From assembly GCA_025024175.1 (NCBI GenBank), contig QCXZ01000041.1, forward strand, positions 13,697,786 to 13,761,785: a DNA stretch of 64,000 nt. The letters run 5' to 3'. How positions within the stretch are numbered: the stretch's first letter is position 1; each line of letters opens with the position of its first letter. This DNA comes from Rhyzopertha dominica. Its lineage: Eukaryota > Arthropoda > Insecta > Coleoptera > Bostrichidae. Positions 19,235 through 32,000 of the stretch are shown here, in pieces. The notes under the pieces were generated by a model. The model saw only the letters and a list, made by a program, of their open reading frames with translations. It ran no database searches and was not told the DNA's origin. A program made the translations under genes and the position numbers.

Positions 19235-19312
19235 TCTAATTGGGATTCGAACTTGTACCTCCAGATCTAGCCTCCGTTTCGCTACCAACTGTGCTATGAG
19301 GATCAGCTCAGT
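19235..19312 (-). repeat. tRNA-derived SINE head
   Basis: On the minus strand the sequence has an A-box-like TAGCACAGTTGG (19285-19296) and a B-box GTTCGAATCCC (19242-19252) about 35 bp apart, the internal RNA polymerase III promoter layout of a tRNA. The flanks do not form a convincing acceptor stem and the sequence runs on into a non-tRNA tail. I therefore read it as a tRNA-derived SINE or tRNA pseudogene, not a functional tRNA. Confidence 0.65.
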
Positions 19313-20070
19313 CTAGGCGAGAGCGTGCAATTCATAAATGTCACTCCATGGGAGATGCAGAATAGACACGGTTGGTTTGCTTATCACAAATGATTAAGGG
19401 CACATTGAGTTGATAAGAAACCAAATATTTTTAGAATTATTAGAGGCGGGTTTAGAAAAACGGTTTTCCAGCACAAGATTCCAACGACATTTTGAAGAAA
19501 AAATTTTGACACAAGTAATAAACGGTCCTTTCCATTGCCTTGTTATATCTCTGAATCTGATTCCACTCTTTTTTTGTTGGAGTACTTAAAAAAACGAAAC
19601 ATATAAACTAGCTTTACAATATTGCTAGAAACAATTATGGCGTGCACCTTATGAATGCATCTTTTACCGCAACATCAGAATTAGTGAAAATAAATTATTG
19701 ACCTGTTAATAACATTAAATAAACAATAAAATTTCTTAGTCTTCTTCTTTTTTTGTCTTGAAAACATCAGGAAGCGGCTGGATGATCTGTACAAGTAGTT
19801 TTTTAAGAAGGAAAGTGAATGACAAGATTTTGTTCATGTTATACGTCTTGAGCAACCGTTCTGCGAAATCAGAAGAAATGCTTTATCTACAGCAAAGGCC
19901 ACAGATTGGCGCCTTTACAGGTTGCCTTGCAGGTCCCGTTCTAAGGCGTAACGACCACAAAGGAATATTCATTACTTCAACTTTAATAATAATTTTTAGA
20001 AAATAGGTTCTGTTCCAGATCCGTGCCGTTTTTCATCTATTCCGATTTTCTATTAGTTTAAATTTCTTAC
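19313..20070. other. otopetrin intron 4, no gene recognised
   Basis: AT-rich intron sequence up to the donor of exon 4. The 82-codon frame at 19758-20006 has no recognised motif. Confidence 0.4.
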
Positions 20071-20308
20071 CTGAACACCCTCTTCTTCTCTTCAGGTGGT
20101 GTGGGCGGCGCTTTCAGCAGGTGAATGTCAGATCCGCTTGTCATGGGGGTGTGCGGTACTGAATCTCCCGGAAGTCGTCGGTAATCAAGCAGGTCTCCCG
20201 TTGAGTACGCATGGTTCAGGTAAGCACCGTTTCCTATAGTTGAATAGACGTCGTGCTGGCTGCTGGCTAGACTGCTCCTGACGCCACGGCGTTTGAAATT
20301 GTTTACTG
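20071..20308 (-). CDS. otopetrin-type proton channel, coding exon 4 (cytosolic N-terminal region)
   Basis: A 238-bp exon with acceptor AACTTTAG (20309-20310) and donor TTCAG/GTAAGAA on the minus strand. It encodes a hydrophilic region, NNFKRRGVRSSLASSQHDVY ... YSTGDLLDYRRLPGD ... HTPMTSGSDIHLLK, then PPTPPEEKKRVFR leading directly into the first membrane helix in exon 5. Low-complexity Ser/Pro/Arg content fits a cytosolic tail with phosphorylation potential. The reading frame (entry phase 1, exit phase 2) is fixed by the exon 5 junction. Confidence 0.8.
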
Positions 20309-20569
20309 CTAAAGTTAAAATATAGAATTGGGCTTAGAAGCTAATGCAAACCTTGATACTTATACTTATAAGGAAGTAGTTNATTGGGTTTGNAGGTCAA
20401 TATATTTCGATTCCCGGTCAAATAACGGGAATCAAATCCGGCACATTTTGAATATCAATCAAGCGTGAAACAATCTATACCACCAAAGTCCTATTTAGAT
20501 TATAGATCAAAGCGGCATATGTATGTCAAATATTACTATAACGTAATGCTACTTAATGCCAGTAATAAG

Positions 20570-21402
20570 CAGAGATGGGAAAAAGCTTGTAACTAAGATA
20601 CCTTTTAGTAACTAAGTTACATCAAAATAACTAAGTTACCGTCGTAACTTATTTACTCTGAAGTAAGAAGACATGAACAAACAAACGGACCTAATAGGCA
20701 CGCATTGCTAGGTAACAATTTTGAAAGGATGGTATTGCTGAAGGCTAATAATGCAATGAATGAATAAGCTAATCAAAAGCAGCAATAAAAATGTTAGGGA
20801 AGGTTGCCTATGCCTATATTGAATCACTTATGACATCTTGGAATATTGGACTGGTCCAATTTAGGAGCTGGTACAGTATAGTCAACCTTGCCCAAACATA
20901 TTGTTTTCATTTTTGTTTAGTACATCAGCAATGTTCATATAAATTTGTTTTGTGGTATAGGTAACTCAAACCTAAGTACCTATTCCGTCTTCCGATTTTT
21001 ATTAAAATTGTTATAATTTCTTATTTATTTATACGTTGTTGTATTTGTATGTATATGGAGTTTATTTTAGGTTTTTAACTTACTTTTTAATTACAATTAT
21101 ATACAAATAAATCAGTTTTTTGTAAGTGCCCATCTACCTATCGTAATTGGAACTTCCGGATCGTTCAATCGTCTTCTAATTATTTACTCGACCTTAAATT
21201 ATATGTATTACCTATCTTTTATTTTACTCCCTCCGAAAATAACTATAAAAGGAACTATTTTTAAGTTACTTACTTACTTGTAACTTGTAACTAAGCTACA
21301 TTCCTAATAAGTATCTAATTACCTAGGTCACTAAAGTTACTTTCTATTAAGTAACTGTGCAAAGTAACTGAGTTACATTTCAAAAGTAACTTTCCCAGCT
21401 TA
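20570..21402. mobile_element. hAT-like MITE rich in AAGTTAC repeats
   Basis: The left end AGAGATGGGAAAAAGCTTGTAAC and the right end GTTACATTTCAAAAGTAACTTTCCCAGC form imperfect inverted repeats. Many copies of GTAACT/AGTTAC occur near both ends. The ends resemble hAT-type MITEs. I cannot define an exact 8-bp duplication. No coding sequence. Confidence 0.55.
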
Positions 21403-21939
21403 AAATAGTATAATGTACGCTTTAAACAAAAAAAAACTTTGCATTAAAAGGCTCTGTTCATTTCGGTACATACAAAGGAGTACTTCTAGTGTTTCCTTTT
21501 TTTTCGAAACTATCCAGGTAAAGGGTTTTTCAATAATAACACTCGACGTTTGATAGTTGCCCCATAAGTCAACTAGTCTTGTAATGCTGCACGATTCAAA
21601 ATAAAATAAAATTATAATTCGTACAGTTTGTTGTCCCAACGACCGTCCTGTAAAAGTCACAATTTGACGTCTAATAACCAAATTTGAAGCTAGTGGGTAC
21701 AACAATTTAAAACCAGTTAGGTTGTCTCGGGTAATGTATGTAAAATTCCAATATAGTCCATTCATTCTGCATTCAGACTTAGGTTTAACTCTTATAATGT
21801 CGTGGAGTTAATTCAATAATTGAAGCCCACGATCTTATAACGCTTAAAGGCTGATCCTGCGTGTGGGCAATAAACCATAGGCAAATGTGATTGACTGCAA
21901 GAGATTTATTAGGTAACACTGCTTTTCGAAGAAGTCACT

Positions 21940-22445
21940 ATTTGGTGAGCATGTGGCTCGGCGGAAAGATCGATACTCCTCTTTTAAATTAGCGAAAGTA
22001 ATTGCACTCACTGCAAACGATGATAGATATCGGACTATGTTAAATAATCTTGTTGCTTCCGTATATGTAGCAGACCTCACAAACATATTGTTTTCGACAG
22101 GATACTGCTACTGGCATACTCTGTTCGAAATACTAAAGTTGATGTATTTAGATATAATCGTTATATCGCGCAGTGGCAATATTAAGTAACCACCTCTATC
22201 TTGCGATTTAACGCCACTTGATTTTTTTATGAGAATACATAAAATGTGGGTTATATGCCGACAAACCACAAACGATTACTATCCCAAAGACCAACATTAA
22301 TTGCGCTATTGGTGGAATTGAACCACCTTTATTCGCGAATGTCATAAAAAATTGTTTCTCCAGGTTTCGATTAACTCAGCGAACACGCAGCAGATACTGG
22401 GCTGATTTAAATATTAATACAATTATGTCATCCTTAGAATAAAAA
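21940..22445 (+). pseudogene. mariner-like transposase fragment (plus strand)
   Basis: Shifting frames give LTANDDRYRTMLNNLVASVY, ADLTNI.F plus a WHTLFEIL segment, then SCDLTPLDFF, VICRQTTND/YADKPQT-like, and an FANVIKNCFSRF C-terminal block. This order matches the DDE domain of insect mariner-type transposases. It is broken throughout, and its element ends were not found. Confidence 0.6.
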
Positions 22446-22837
22446 AATAAAAATGCTAGTATGACAATATCAGTTTTATTTCGTTTCAAACTTCGAGCGT
22501 TAAAAATGAAAGGCCGTTTCTTTTATACACGATAAACGCGTAAATTTTACGGTTGACTTCTGTATTTAGGTTAACTAAACTATTAAATATATTCAACGGC
22601 TTCGTAAAGTTCAAAAGTTTGTTATATACTTTGCTAATCTATCTATCTATCTATCGGAAGATATTTTTTTACTCATAATCGCCCCACAATACCCCATTAA
22701 TGACAAATCCGTTTGTTACTGATTTTTGAAAAGTTTTCAAATCATTATATAGCAAAGTAAACAACATTTGCTGTTATAGAGAGACGTGTAAGGCAGCTCA
22801 TTCTAAAGTTTCCTGAAGTTTATTTATATATTTATAC

Positions 22838-24120
22838 AGGATGTTTCACGAATGATACTGACCCTAATGAAATTAAAAATGCAACCCAAAATACATTTGC
22901 AGAGGTAACATTGATAATTGTTCGTCGTCTTAAAAAATATAAAACGTAGAGAGTTGCATAAATTCGTGAATTTTGACACAAACTTCAATCATTTGCTTTA
23001 AGTAAATTTGGTATTGTAAAACAAATTTAATTTTTGAAAAATGTTTATTCAATAACATTAATGTAATAAATGCTCAAAATGTCGCCCTCCGCTGTTTTCA
23101 AAAGCTTGAATTCGTGCCCAAAACGATCTTTTAACATGCATTAACATTTCTGGGGTGATGGATCTACATGCATCACGTATTTTATTTTCAAAATGTTCTA
23201 CATTTTCAATTGGTGTTTGGTATACTACTTGCTCTTTTACCATTCCCCACAGAAAAAAATCCAAAGGAATAAGGTCCGGGCTTCTCGGTGGCCAAGGATT
23301 AATTGAACCGCTTCGTATCCATCGGTTGGGCACAACCAAATCAAGATGATTTCGCATTATTCTATGATAATGCGCAAGTGCCCTATCTTGTTGGATCATA
23401 AATCTCGTCTTACTTTTTACATTTTGGAGAAGTACCAGTAAAATGTTTCTTAAAAAAATTTAGATAAGTATTGCCATCGCGAAAATATAAGGCCCAACAA
23501 TTTGATTCCCCAATATTCCGCACCAGACATTCGTCGAGTAGATAGTTTGAAAATGTCCTTCTCGAATCCAACGTGGATTTTCTTGAGCATAATAATGCAT
23601 GTAATGTTTGTTAACTCCACCATTATTAGAAAATCTTGCTTCATCTGAGAAGCAAATGTTGTCATAAAATCTCACATTCAAATTTTGGTGTTCGCGAAAA
23701 AAGTTACAAAAAGCCAGTCTGTCTCCTTTAAGGCCTGAACAAATTGCAAGTGATACGGATGAAATTGATTGCCTTTAATTATTCGGTGTACTCAAGACAG
23801 ACTAATACCGGTTGCTCTTGAAACTACCCTTTGACTAATATGAGGATTTTCGTCAATCATTTCCAATACTCTAATTACATTGTCAGGGCCTGTTGCTGTT
23901 TTTTCTCTTGACCTATTCAGTGGTGGCCAATTTGTCCTCAAAGTTGATTCAAGTCTCTTGAAAATTATATCGGCAGGAGCTCTTCTATTTGGAAAACGTT
24001 GTCTATATAAACGGACAGCATCGGAAGCATTTTTCTTGCATTCACCATAAATCAAAATCATATCTGTTTTTTTTTTCATCATTTGAATACATTTTGACTT
24101 TTAATAAATACAGTGACAGG
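22838..24120 (-). pseudogene. mariner-like transposase, nearly full length but broken
   Basis: Minus-strand pieces in order. 24082-23792 is MILIYGECKKNASDAVRLYR, RFPNRRAPADI and NPHISQRVVSRATGIS (two HTH motifs). 23681-23460 is ICFSDEARFSNNGGVNKHYM and NVWCGILGNQIVGP (first Asp). 23399-23058 is IQQDRALAHYH, PRSPDLIPLDFFLWG and a C-terminal tail. A terminal sequence ACAGGATGTTTCACGAATGA lies at about 22840; the matching right end was not located. Frameshifts and a lost segment near 23400-23460 make it non-functional. Confidence 0.75.
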
Positions 24121-24254
24121 AACCATAGCGCATAGCCGGCATGAATTCCCAATTTATTTTTAAAATAATACCATTATGTAATATAACCACATTGGCTATG
24201 AGAATCTAATTATTATTTAATAAATTGTTAATATTTGTATAGTAATTAAAGACG

Positions 24255-24375
24255 TATTGATAGATGACATTTCAAGATCCTTTGCCACATAATCATGAAA
24301 TGCGCCTAGATTTCTGTCGGTTTGTTAACAGGCCAAAGAGGAAGTGGTCTAAGCTATGGCAATAATATTTTGTTT
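24255..24375 (+). pseudogene. short mariner-type transposase fragment
   Basis: The plus-strand reading FQDPLPHNHEMRLDFCRFVN recalls the L-x-x-x-D-x-x-x-R-L-x-F-C-x-W block of mariner transposases. It is only about 35 codons and isolated, so weakly supported. Confidence 0.35.
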
Positions 24376-25343
24376 GCTAGTAAGGCGTATTTTACAATAA
24401 AATAGGTAATTGATTTCTGTAACAATGAAAATACGCATATTTTCTGATTAAATACTTGTCACTAATTTAAATCTCATGTGGGATGGAATATTTTTACAAA
24501 TAAGATTAATGGAAAAAATATTTGCCATATCTACCAACTACCCTGACTAACGTAGAAATAAAACGCCCAGTAATCATTTTGTAATTTTTTTGCAGGATTT
24601 AACTCTACAACTTCAGAGATATGTGGCTATATAAAGTTTTATAGACAAGGTCTCTGTAAATTCTTTGTAGATAAAATTTAGTTAAGAATTTTAGGTCTGT
24701 AGCTAAAAGCTACTTAAAAGATTCCTTTGAACAGAAAAATATGATTTCTCCTTTGATTCTTGCTCTTGAAGAAAAAGTTCAAGTCTATATCAAAATCTTC
24801 AAAATTTTTAAAGAACCCCTTCTGGCGCCTTAGAATGACAGAAATCAGCAAGAAGTAACGTTTTCTAATATTTAAAGTACCATCTTTATTTTTTAGTAAA
24901 CTACATCGAATTTTACGTCTTCATCATTAAATTGAAATTCGTTTATTTTATTGTTTAGTCTTTTACACTTTACAACCCGAGGACGTGATATGAAATTTTT
25001 GAATCTCGTAGTCACATTGGAAACAAAAAACATTATTGCAATTGTCCGTAAAATAAGTTTAAAAATTTCATTATTTTAATATCATAGCGTTAGAATTAAG
25101 CAACTTTATAATAAAATAAGTTTACTTATATCAGCTTATTATGGCTTAAAAAACATGTGGCTGGATTTTATAAAGGCGTTTTAAACCGCATTGTATAATT
25201 TTTTAAGAATAGTTTCTTAATTATAACAAGAAGACCACTCACCTACAAAAATTATTATTGTCGTAATTTATTTTCCCTACTTACTTACGTAACTTATGTT
25301 TGCTATATATTTCTAACTAACACAGCATTTTCATTATACGTAC
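24376..25343. other. otopetrin intron, no gene recognised
   Basis: AT-rich intronic sequence without identifiable repeats or exons. Confidence 0.4.
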
Positions 25344-25461
25344 GCAAGGTATCATTGTAGCTAGCGGAGAAGAAGTTCCCATTGTCGACATTGCCCCCAT
25401 TCTGCATACTAGACGGCAGGACCAGCTGTAGAACCATGTTCCCATTCTTCGACGAGTTGCT
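25344..25461 (-). CDS. probable otopetrin coding exon 3 (N-terminal cytosolic)
   Basis: A 118-bp candidate exon with acceptor TTGTTCGCAG and donor TTGC/GTACGT on the minus strand. It encodes SNSSKNGNMVLQLVLPSSMQ, then an Asn/Gly-rich segment and SASYNDTL. It enters in phase 0 and exits in phase 1, exactly what is needed to link exon 2 (phase 0 end) with exon 4 (two-base entry). Its higher GC than the surrounding intron supports coding. The sequence itself is not family-diagnostic, so this rests on splice logic. Confidence 0.55.
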
Positions 25462-27069
25462 CTGCGAACAAATCACGAACTTGAAGTTGCCATCGACCAT
25501 ATATTTTAAGAAACAAGTGCGCTCAATCGACCATTGATGCATTTTGCAAGCGCAGTATTGCGTAAGTTGCACGGATTTTTAAACCACACGTCTTTGGCAT
25601 GCAAATTTCACCAGGTCGACCGTTTTACGCTAGTTAGGCTCATGCAGTTTGACGCTCGTGCTATTGGTGAATTTCACTTTTTAATTCCGTTTGCGGTTTG
25701 TTGATTAAATAATCCTTGCTTAAAGGAAATATATTGACAATTAGCAGTCGGACAATGGACGATGTTTTTTTTTTCGTTCACTATGTTAAATTGATTAGAG
25801 TAGTTGTTAAATGTGCCCAGAGTCACGAGGCGTGAAGCATCCATTGGCTAAATCAATTATCTAACAAACCGCTTGGCACACTCTGCTTTCTCAATATCCT
25901 TCCCCGATTTTCATTCTGGTTTTATCCGTGCTTCCTTGGCGTGAATTCGAGTGTATTGATTGGCAAGTGTGTGTTTTTGCATTTTTACTAACACTTAACG
26001 GGTGGTTGAACAGTATCACTTCTAATGTATTCAAAATAGAAGTAGAATATTCAAATGAATTCATTGATGAGGACTGATGTTAGCTAATACGTCATAGTAT
26101 TACGAATAAATTGACTATAGTTAGGAGAAATCAGGGTAGGTTGTTATATTCCTACTTCTGAATTTTAGTTAAATCTATGTCAGCAAAAGACTTAATTGTT
26201 GGCTACATGGACTGTAATTATTGTTTCAAGTCATCATCTCAAAGCGTATTTAAAAAAACTCTCTTCTCCGTACACGTTTTGTGGGCCCGAGATCCACACT
26301 TCTTTTTTTGAAAAACCATCAGTTTCAGTCCGAAAGCGCATGATACATGCTTACTTTATACTTATTACGCACCGAATTTGTAAAGTTACGCATGCGGTGA
26401 TCTATCCAATTGGCAATGTTAGTTGACTGTGTCAGTTATACACATTGTTATGTTGTTCTTTAATGCTTTTTTTCCTATTATCACTGTAATTACCGCTTAG
26501 TTATTGCTACATTTTCATACTCATGTCCGCAAAGTTGTCATGAGACGGAACGCATCTTAAATGAGAAACGTTGGGAAGGTCCCATTTGTTGGAAGTAGTC
26601 TCTGGGTCTCTGGGTCCGTGATTTTACCGACTAGATCCGAAATAAATTTGAATGTCAAGCGTATCGCGCGCTCTCATAAAAGTTTCTGGTATAACTTTGG
26701 AAGAGATTGCCCTAATTGAATTTTATAAATCCGAACGTGTCGAGAACACAAGTGATGGCCTTCAAATGAAGAGTAACGTGAATTCATCGGCTGCTTAAAA
26801 TTTTGGTAGCGACTGCGTACTTTATATAGTATGTTGTGTAAGTTAATTTTATTTTTCAATGCCCTTTTGGCTTTGTGCTGACTTACCGAAGATTATTGGA
26901 CTTATGTGCATAGCAATAAAGTTTGGGTTTATGTGTAAATTTTTGAAGGCGACTATGAGTGCCAAGAGAAATATTGATACTGGTGCATTTGTGAACGTTA
27001 TGAAGCTTTTTTAAAATGCAATGCGGTGGCAAATGAGCTAAAATATTACTAGCAGAAAAGATATGAACA
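25462..27069. other. start of the 27-kb otopetrin intron 3, no gene recognised
   Basis: AT-rich with scattered short frames and no recognised domain or repeat end. Confidence 0.4.
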
Positions 27070-27512
27070 GATATTAGTAGAAAAATAGATGGTCATGCCA
27101 TCTGTCAGCAATGCACTGACACTATGACAAAGCCACCTAGCTGCCTTAATGGGGCAGAATGGGGATTACTTCCTAAAGGAGGTTACTTGTAATCTCACAT
27201 GCACCTGCATACATCAACCTAACAGCAGGCCACCACGGCACTTTTTGCTGACAGGCATGAACCGGCAACCATAAAAATGCTGTAATGACAGCAAAATAGA
27301 TCTATCTGTATAGATCTACGGGAGGAAACTCATCGAGCTACGAAGAAACTGAAAAAATGTCAGGTTGATGTATGCAGGTGCATGTCAACTTGTCAGATTA
27401 CAGGTCACTTCCTTTAAAAAGTAGTATACCCATTAAGCCAGCTAGATGGCTTTGTCACCATGTCAGTTCATTGCTGACAGATGGCATAGCCATTTATTTT
27501 TCTACTAATGTC
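27070..27512. repeat. foldback repeat of the GATTACAGGTCACTTCC family
   Basis: The arm 27070-27240 (TTAGTAGAAAAATAGATGG, GCCATCTGTCAGCAATG, GCACCTGCATACATCAACCT) mirrors 27361-27512 (AGGTTGATGTATGCAGGTGC, CATTGCTGACAGATGGC, TTTTCTACTAATGTC). The same monomer sequence recurs at 37360-37830. It is possibly a satellite-like unit arranged head to head; no coding content. Confidence 0.75.
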
Positions 27513-28582
27513 NTGCCAAGCCTTTGGTACATCGGCAAGACCAGTTATATGCCATGTCGTCTGCAGTAGACCTAAACTACACTGACGAGCTGTATGACAG
27601 CGAAATAAAGAGGAACTGAATTCTTTGCGTAAGGCGTATTACCTTTATTTATGCATAAGAAAACTCATTATGAACAAGCACTCTCTGAAGCAGCATATAC
27701 TTCTTTGTAGCAATTCAAATCCTGAAATAGACAGCATGAAGGATTGGAATTCATTCTTGGGGTAAAATAGATTTAAAAGAATATCTGCTACTGCTGTTGC
27801 TGATATCGTGGCTGAACTGGTCAATTTTAAGCAGCATGGAGGTAATCATCCTTTGTAGCTGAAAGATGAATTGAGAACTCGTTTCAAAAAAATGTTTGTT
27901 CATCAATCAATAGTTCAAGTCAAATATATTAACGATCTATCTGTAAAATGATCTAAATATTTTTGTTTAATGCCGTTATAGTTTTATCAGTACGCAACAG
28001 TATCTTTTCACAACCATTGCCCACCCGGAACCCTAACTAAGCTGAAGGAAATGATTCTACAGTAGATGAATTTCTAGCATTTTTTCCAGAACGTTTGATA
28101 GGGTGGAGAGTACGTNTACACGAAGCTTTTATTGAATCTTGAATAATNCTTAAAGGGAATTTTACTTGGAATCGGTTTGATAACATATTATGTTTTTCCA
28201 AATTATACGAAGGTTCACACTGTGGCTGGGAAAGAGCAAAATAATAAATAATAATTATAAATGAGAAAGGGATGAGGCATTGGCAGAACAAATGTTTTAT
28301 GGTAGCTTATATTGCTTCCGTGTTTACGTTGTATTTAAGTTTAATTGACAATCCTTAGGTCGTAGAGCCTTTTTTACTGATTGCTGCTCTAATGAACTAA
28401 GATGTACAAAATATATAAATGTGATAAATTGTTTTGAATACTTATTGATGCAATAGAATTACATTAAGCTATTGGCAGTTTTGTGCTATAGACACTGGTG
28501 ACTGCTTCACAGTTGTACGAATCGTTTGTCCGTTAAAAAACTATAAATATTGTTTGAGACTTTTATCAGTCAATGAAGGTAT
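27513..28582. other. repeat tail and flank of gypsy insertion
   Basis: 27515-27605 (GCCAAGCCTTTGGTA, CCTAAACTACACTGACGAGC) matches 37485-37570 and extends the repeat family above. The rest has no recognised gene. The last four bases (28579-28582, GTAT) are the left copy of the gypsy target duplication. Confidence 0.5.
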
Positions 28583-29018
28583 TGTTACGGAATTCGGGTT
28601 CGAAAATTCTGGATTTCTGATTTAAAACACTTTATTTAACAGTCCAAAACACTAACAAGCACTATTCACAATTACTTTAACAATTAACAAACTTTACTCA
28701 ACTATACACCACTTTTAAAAACACTACAGTTTACTTATATCACTTTACAACACTTAAATCTCACTTTCCGTCANTTTCAAAACTCGCGCTNGTTCATAGA
28801 CTGTCTAACTCCCTCTCACTTCCGTCTCTGGCCGCTTATATATCCGCAGACTCCCCACTTACTTGGCGTGTCTGGCACATTCGCGAAGGCTCTCGATTTC
28901 GAACCTTCCTAGACTTTACTAGAGCCTTTCGCATCGATTAATCTCGAACACTCTAGCACGTCGGGTTGCCTGCCCACAGGCGTTGAGCGGGCCGTGATAC
29001 CACTGACTCTCCGTTGCA
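28583..29018 (-). repeat. gypsy 3' LTR
   Basis: 436 bp, TGTTACGG...CCGTTGCA in plus-strand reading, identical to 33626-34061 except two N positions. The internal side is bordered by the polypurine tract. Confidence 0.95.
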
Positions 29019-29031
29019 CTACCCCCTCCTT
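29019..29031 (-). other. gypsy polypurine tract
   Basis: The sense-strand AAGGAGGGGGTAG abuts the 3' LTR, the expected plus-strand priming site. Confidence 0.85.
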
Positions 29032-29049
29032 AAAGACTGATCGTCCCGA

Positions 29050-32000
29050 TCAGTTCCAGTCCTCAACATTTCCGTGGTACTCACTTAAACGATTCAAGTG
29101 TACCACCTTCATCTTCGATCTTGGGCTGCGCTGGATTCTATAAACTACATCGTTAATCCTTTTCACTATACGGTAGGGTCCTTCCCAGGATGGCGATAAC
29201 TTAGGTGAAAGCCCCTTCTTCCTTTGTGGATTGTAGAGCCACACTAAGTCTCCTTCGTTGAACTGTCTGGGATTGGCTCTGACATCGTACCGAGCTTTCA
29301 TGCGATCGCTCGCAATGTTCATTCTCTGTCTCACCAGCTGGTGTGTTATCAATAGCGACTCCCGAAGATTTTCGACGTAACTAGTTGCTCCCTCTTCATT
29401 GGATGTTCCCGCAGAGCCAAACACCAAATCGCAAGGCAACCTTAGTTCTCTTCCTAGAACTACTTTCGCCGGTGTCTGCCCCGTAGTCTCGTGGATGGCC
29501 GCTCTATATGCCATCAAAAACAGAGGAAGATGCTTATCCCAGTCCGTCTGGTGTCGCTCCACAACCTTGGAGAGAAACTGTTCCATTGTCCGGTTAAATC
29601 GCTCGACCATTCCATCTGATTGCGGGTGAAGCGGTGTTGTTCTGGTTTTAGTAATACCCAGCAAGTGACAGAGTTCTTGAAACACCCTGGACTCGAAGTT
29701 TCTTCCTTGGTCAGAATGCAGTTCCAGTGGCACTCCAAATCTGCATACCAAATTATCGACGAGAACTTGAGCCACTGTTGAAGCCTCCTGGTTGGGTATA
29801 GCATAGGCTTCTGGCCACTTGCTGAAGTAGTCCATAGCAACGAGGATGTACTTGTTGTTGCTGGTGGTCGTAGGAAATGGTCCGGCGACATCAATCGCAA
29901 TCCTTTCGAATGGTGCTCCAACATTGTACTGCTTCATCCTTCCCTTCAGGCGTGTTGTCGGTCCTTTGGTAGCAGCGCAGGTTGAGCATTTCCTGCACCA
30001 CTTTTCCACATCTTCTCGGCAGTGTACCCAGTAGAAACGCTCACGAACTTTGCCCAAGGTTTTGTTCACTCCCAGGTGGGCGCCCGATGATCCTCCATGT
30101 ACCTCTTCCAAAACCTTAGGTACATACTCCTTGGGTACTACCAACTGCATGGTAACATTCCTCCCATCGGCGCTCTCCCACGCTCTCTTCAACAGGCCAT
30201 TTTCTACTCGCAGGGATTCCCACTGAACCCACATCGCTTTTAGGGTCGGACTTTCTGGAGACACCTCTTCCCATCCAGGTCGTTGTCTGTTTTCTTCTTT
30301 CCATTTCAGGAGGGGACCCACGTCGCTGTCTTCCTGCTGAGCCGTTCTGACTTTCTCGGCAGTCCACTCCTCGCTTTGTGTGATGGTGACTGCTCTTATA
30401 TCCACCGTGCCTTCTCGTTCATCCACCTTCCTGCAGTGTTTGCATTCTCCACACGGTCTTCTCGACAAGGCATCAGCGTTGTTATGATGCCTGCCTGGAC
30501 GATGCTGGATTTTGAAGTCGTACTGCTGCAGTCTCTCCATCCACCTCGCGACTTGTCCCTCCGGGTTCTTCAATCGTAGTAGCCAGGATAATGCTGCATG
30601 GTCCGTCCTTATGAGGAATTCCCGTCCGTACAGGTACTTATGGAAGTGGTCTACGGACTTCACGATAGCCAAAAGTTCTTTTCTCGTGACGCAGTAGTTC
30701 CTCTCAGGCTTAGTTAGGACCTTGCTGTAATACTCTATTACTTTTTCTTCGCCGTCCTGTACCTGAGATAGTACAGCTCCAATCCCAACCTTGCTGGCAT
30801 CTGTATCCAGAATAAACTTTCCGTGTCTTCGGGGGTATGCCAAAATTGGACTACTGCACAAGGCTGACTTCAACTTCCTGAAGGCTTCCTCATGAACGTG
30901 GCTCCATGCAAAAGTCGTCTTCGGTTCCGTAAGTTGGTGTAATGGTGCCGCGATTTTAGCGAACCCTTCCACAAATCTTCTGTAATACGTACAAATTCCC
31001 AGAAAACTCCTCACTTCATGCTTATCCCGAGGACGTGGCCAATCGCGGATTGCCTTGATCTTGTCATCACTGGTCTGAATCCCATCCGCAGAAACCGTAT
31101 GGCCAAGGAATTCCACTTTCTTCTGGAAAAGTGCACACTTCTTCGGGTTCAGCTTCAGGTTGGCTGCTCTAAACCGGTCGAATACTTCTTGTAGGTTCTT
31201 TAAATGCTCTTCAAAATCACGGCCCATAACCATAACGTCGTCCAGGTAGACCAGGCAGGTTTTCCAAGTGAGTCCACGTAATACCAGTTCCATTAGTCTC
31301 TCAAATGTAGCCGGAGCGTTGCAGAGGCCAAATGGCATTACCGTGAACTGGTAGAGACCGCAACTGGTGGTGAAAGCAGTCTTCTCTTTGTCTTCTGGAT
31401 GGATCCCAACCTGCCAGTATCCACTTTTCAAATCCAGTGTTGAAAACCATGTAGATCCGGAAAGAGTGGTCAATGTGTCGTCGATTCTGGGTAGGGGATA
31501 ACTGTCCTTCTTCGTTATGTCATTCAGCTTTCGGTAGTCAACACAGAATCGGAGCGATCCATCCTTCTTGGTGACGAGAACCACTGGTGAAGACCATGGA
31601 CTGTTGGACTCCTCGATTACACCTTGCTCCATCATTTCTTTCACCATCTTCTCAACCTGTTCTTGTCTTGCCAGTGGTAGTCTCCTAGGTGCCTGTCGAA
31701 TAGGTTGAGCATCTCCGGTATTGATCCTGTGCTGGACGATGTCTGTTCTCCCCATTGGTGTGTCCGGTTCGGCAAACACATGTTGATAGCATCGTAGAAA
31801 TTCTCGGGCTCTTCGTGCTTCCTCTTTGGTAAGATGTTTCAAATCAATGTTGAGCTGTGCCGGCGTTCTTGGCGTCTTCTGCGTGTCTTCAATATCCTCA
31901 CAGGTGTTTATCCTCGTTACGGGAGTACATGTTGCCAAAAGATCTCCTTTTCTTATTGTCGTTCCCACAGGAGCGATGTTTGCAACCCTCACCGGCACCG

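Noticed and set aside
19235..19312. Functional tRNA gene
   Set aside because: A and B boxes are present, but no acceptor stem forms and the sequence continues into a non-tRNA tail; a SINE fits better.
25303..25572. Full 89-codon frame as a single-exon gene
   Set aside because: Only its middle (25344-25461) has exon-like composition and good splice sites; the ends are intronic in character.
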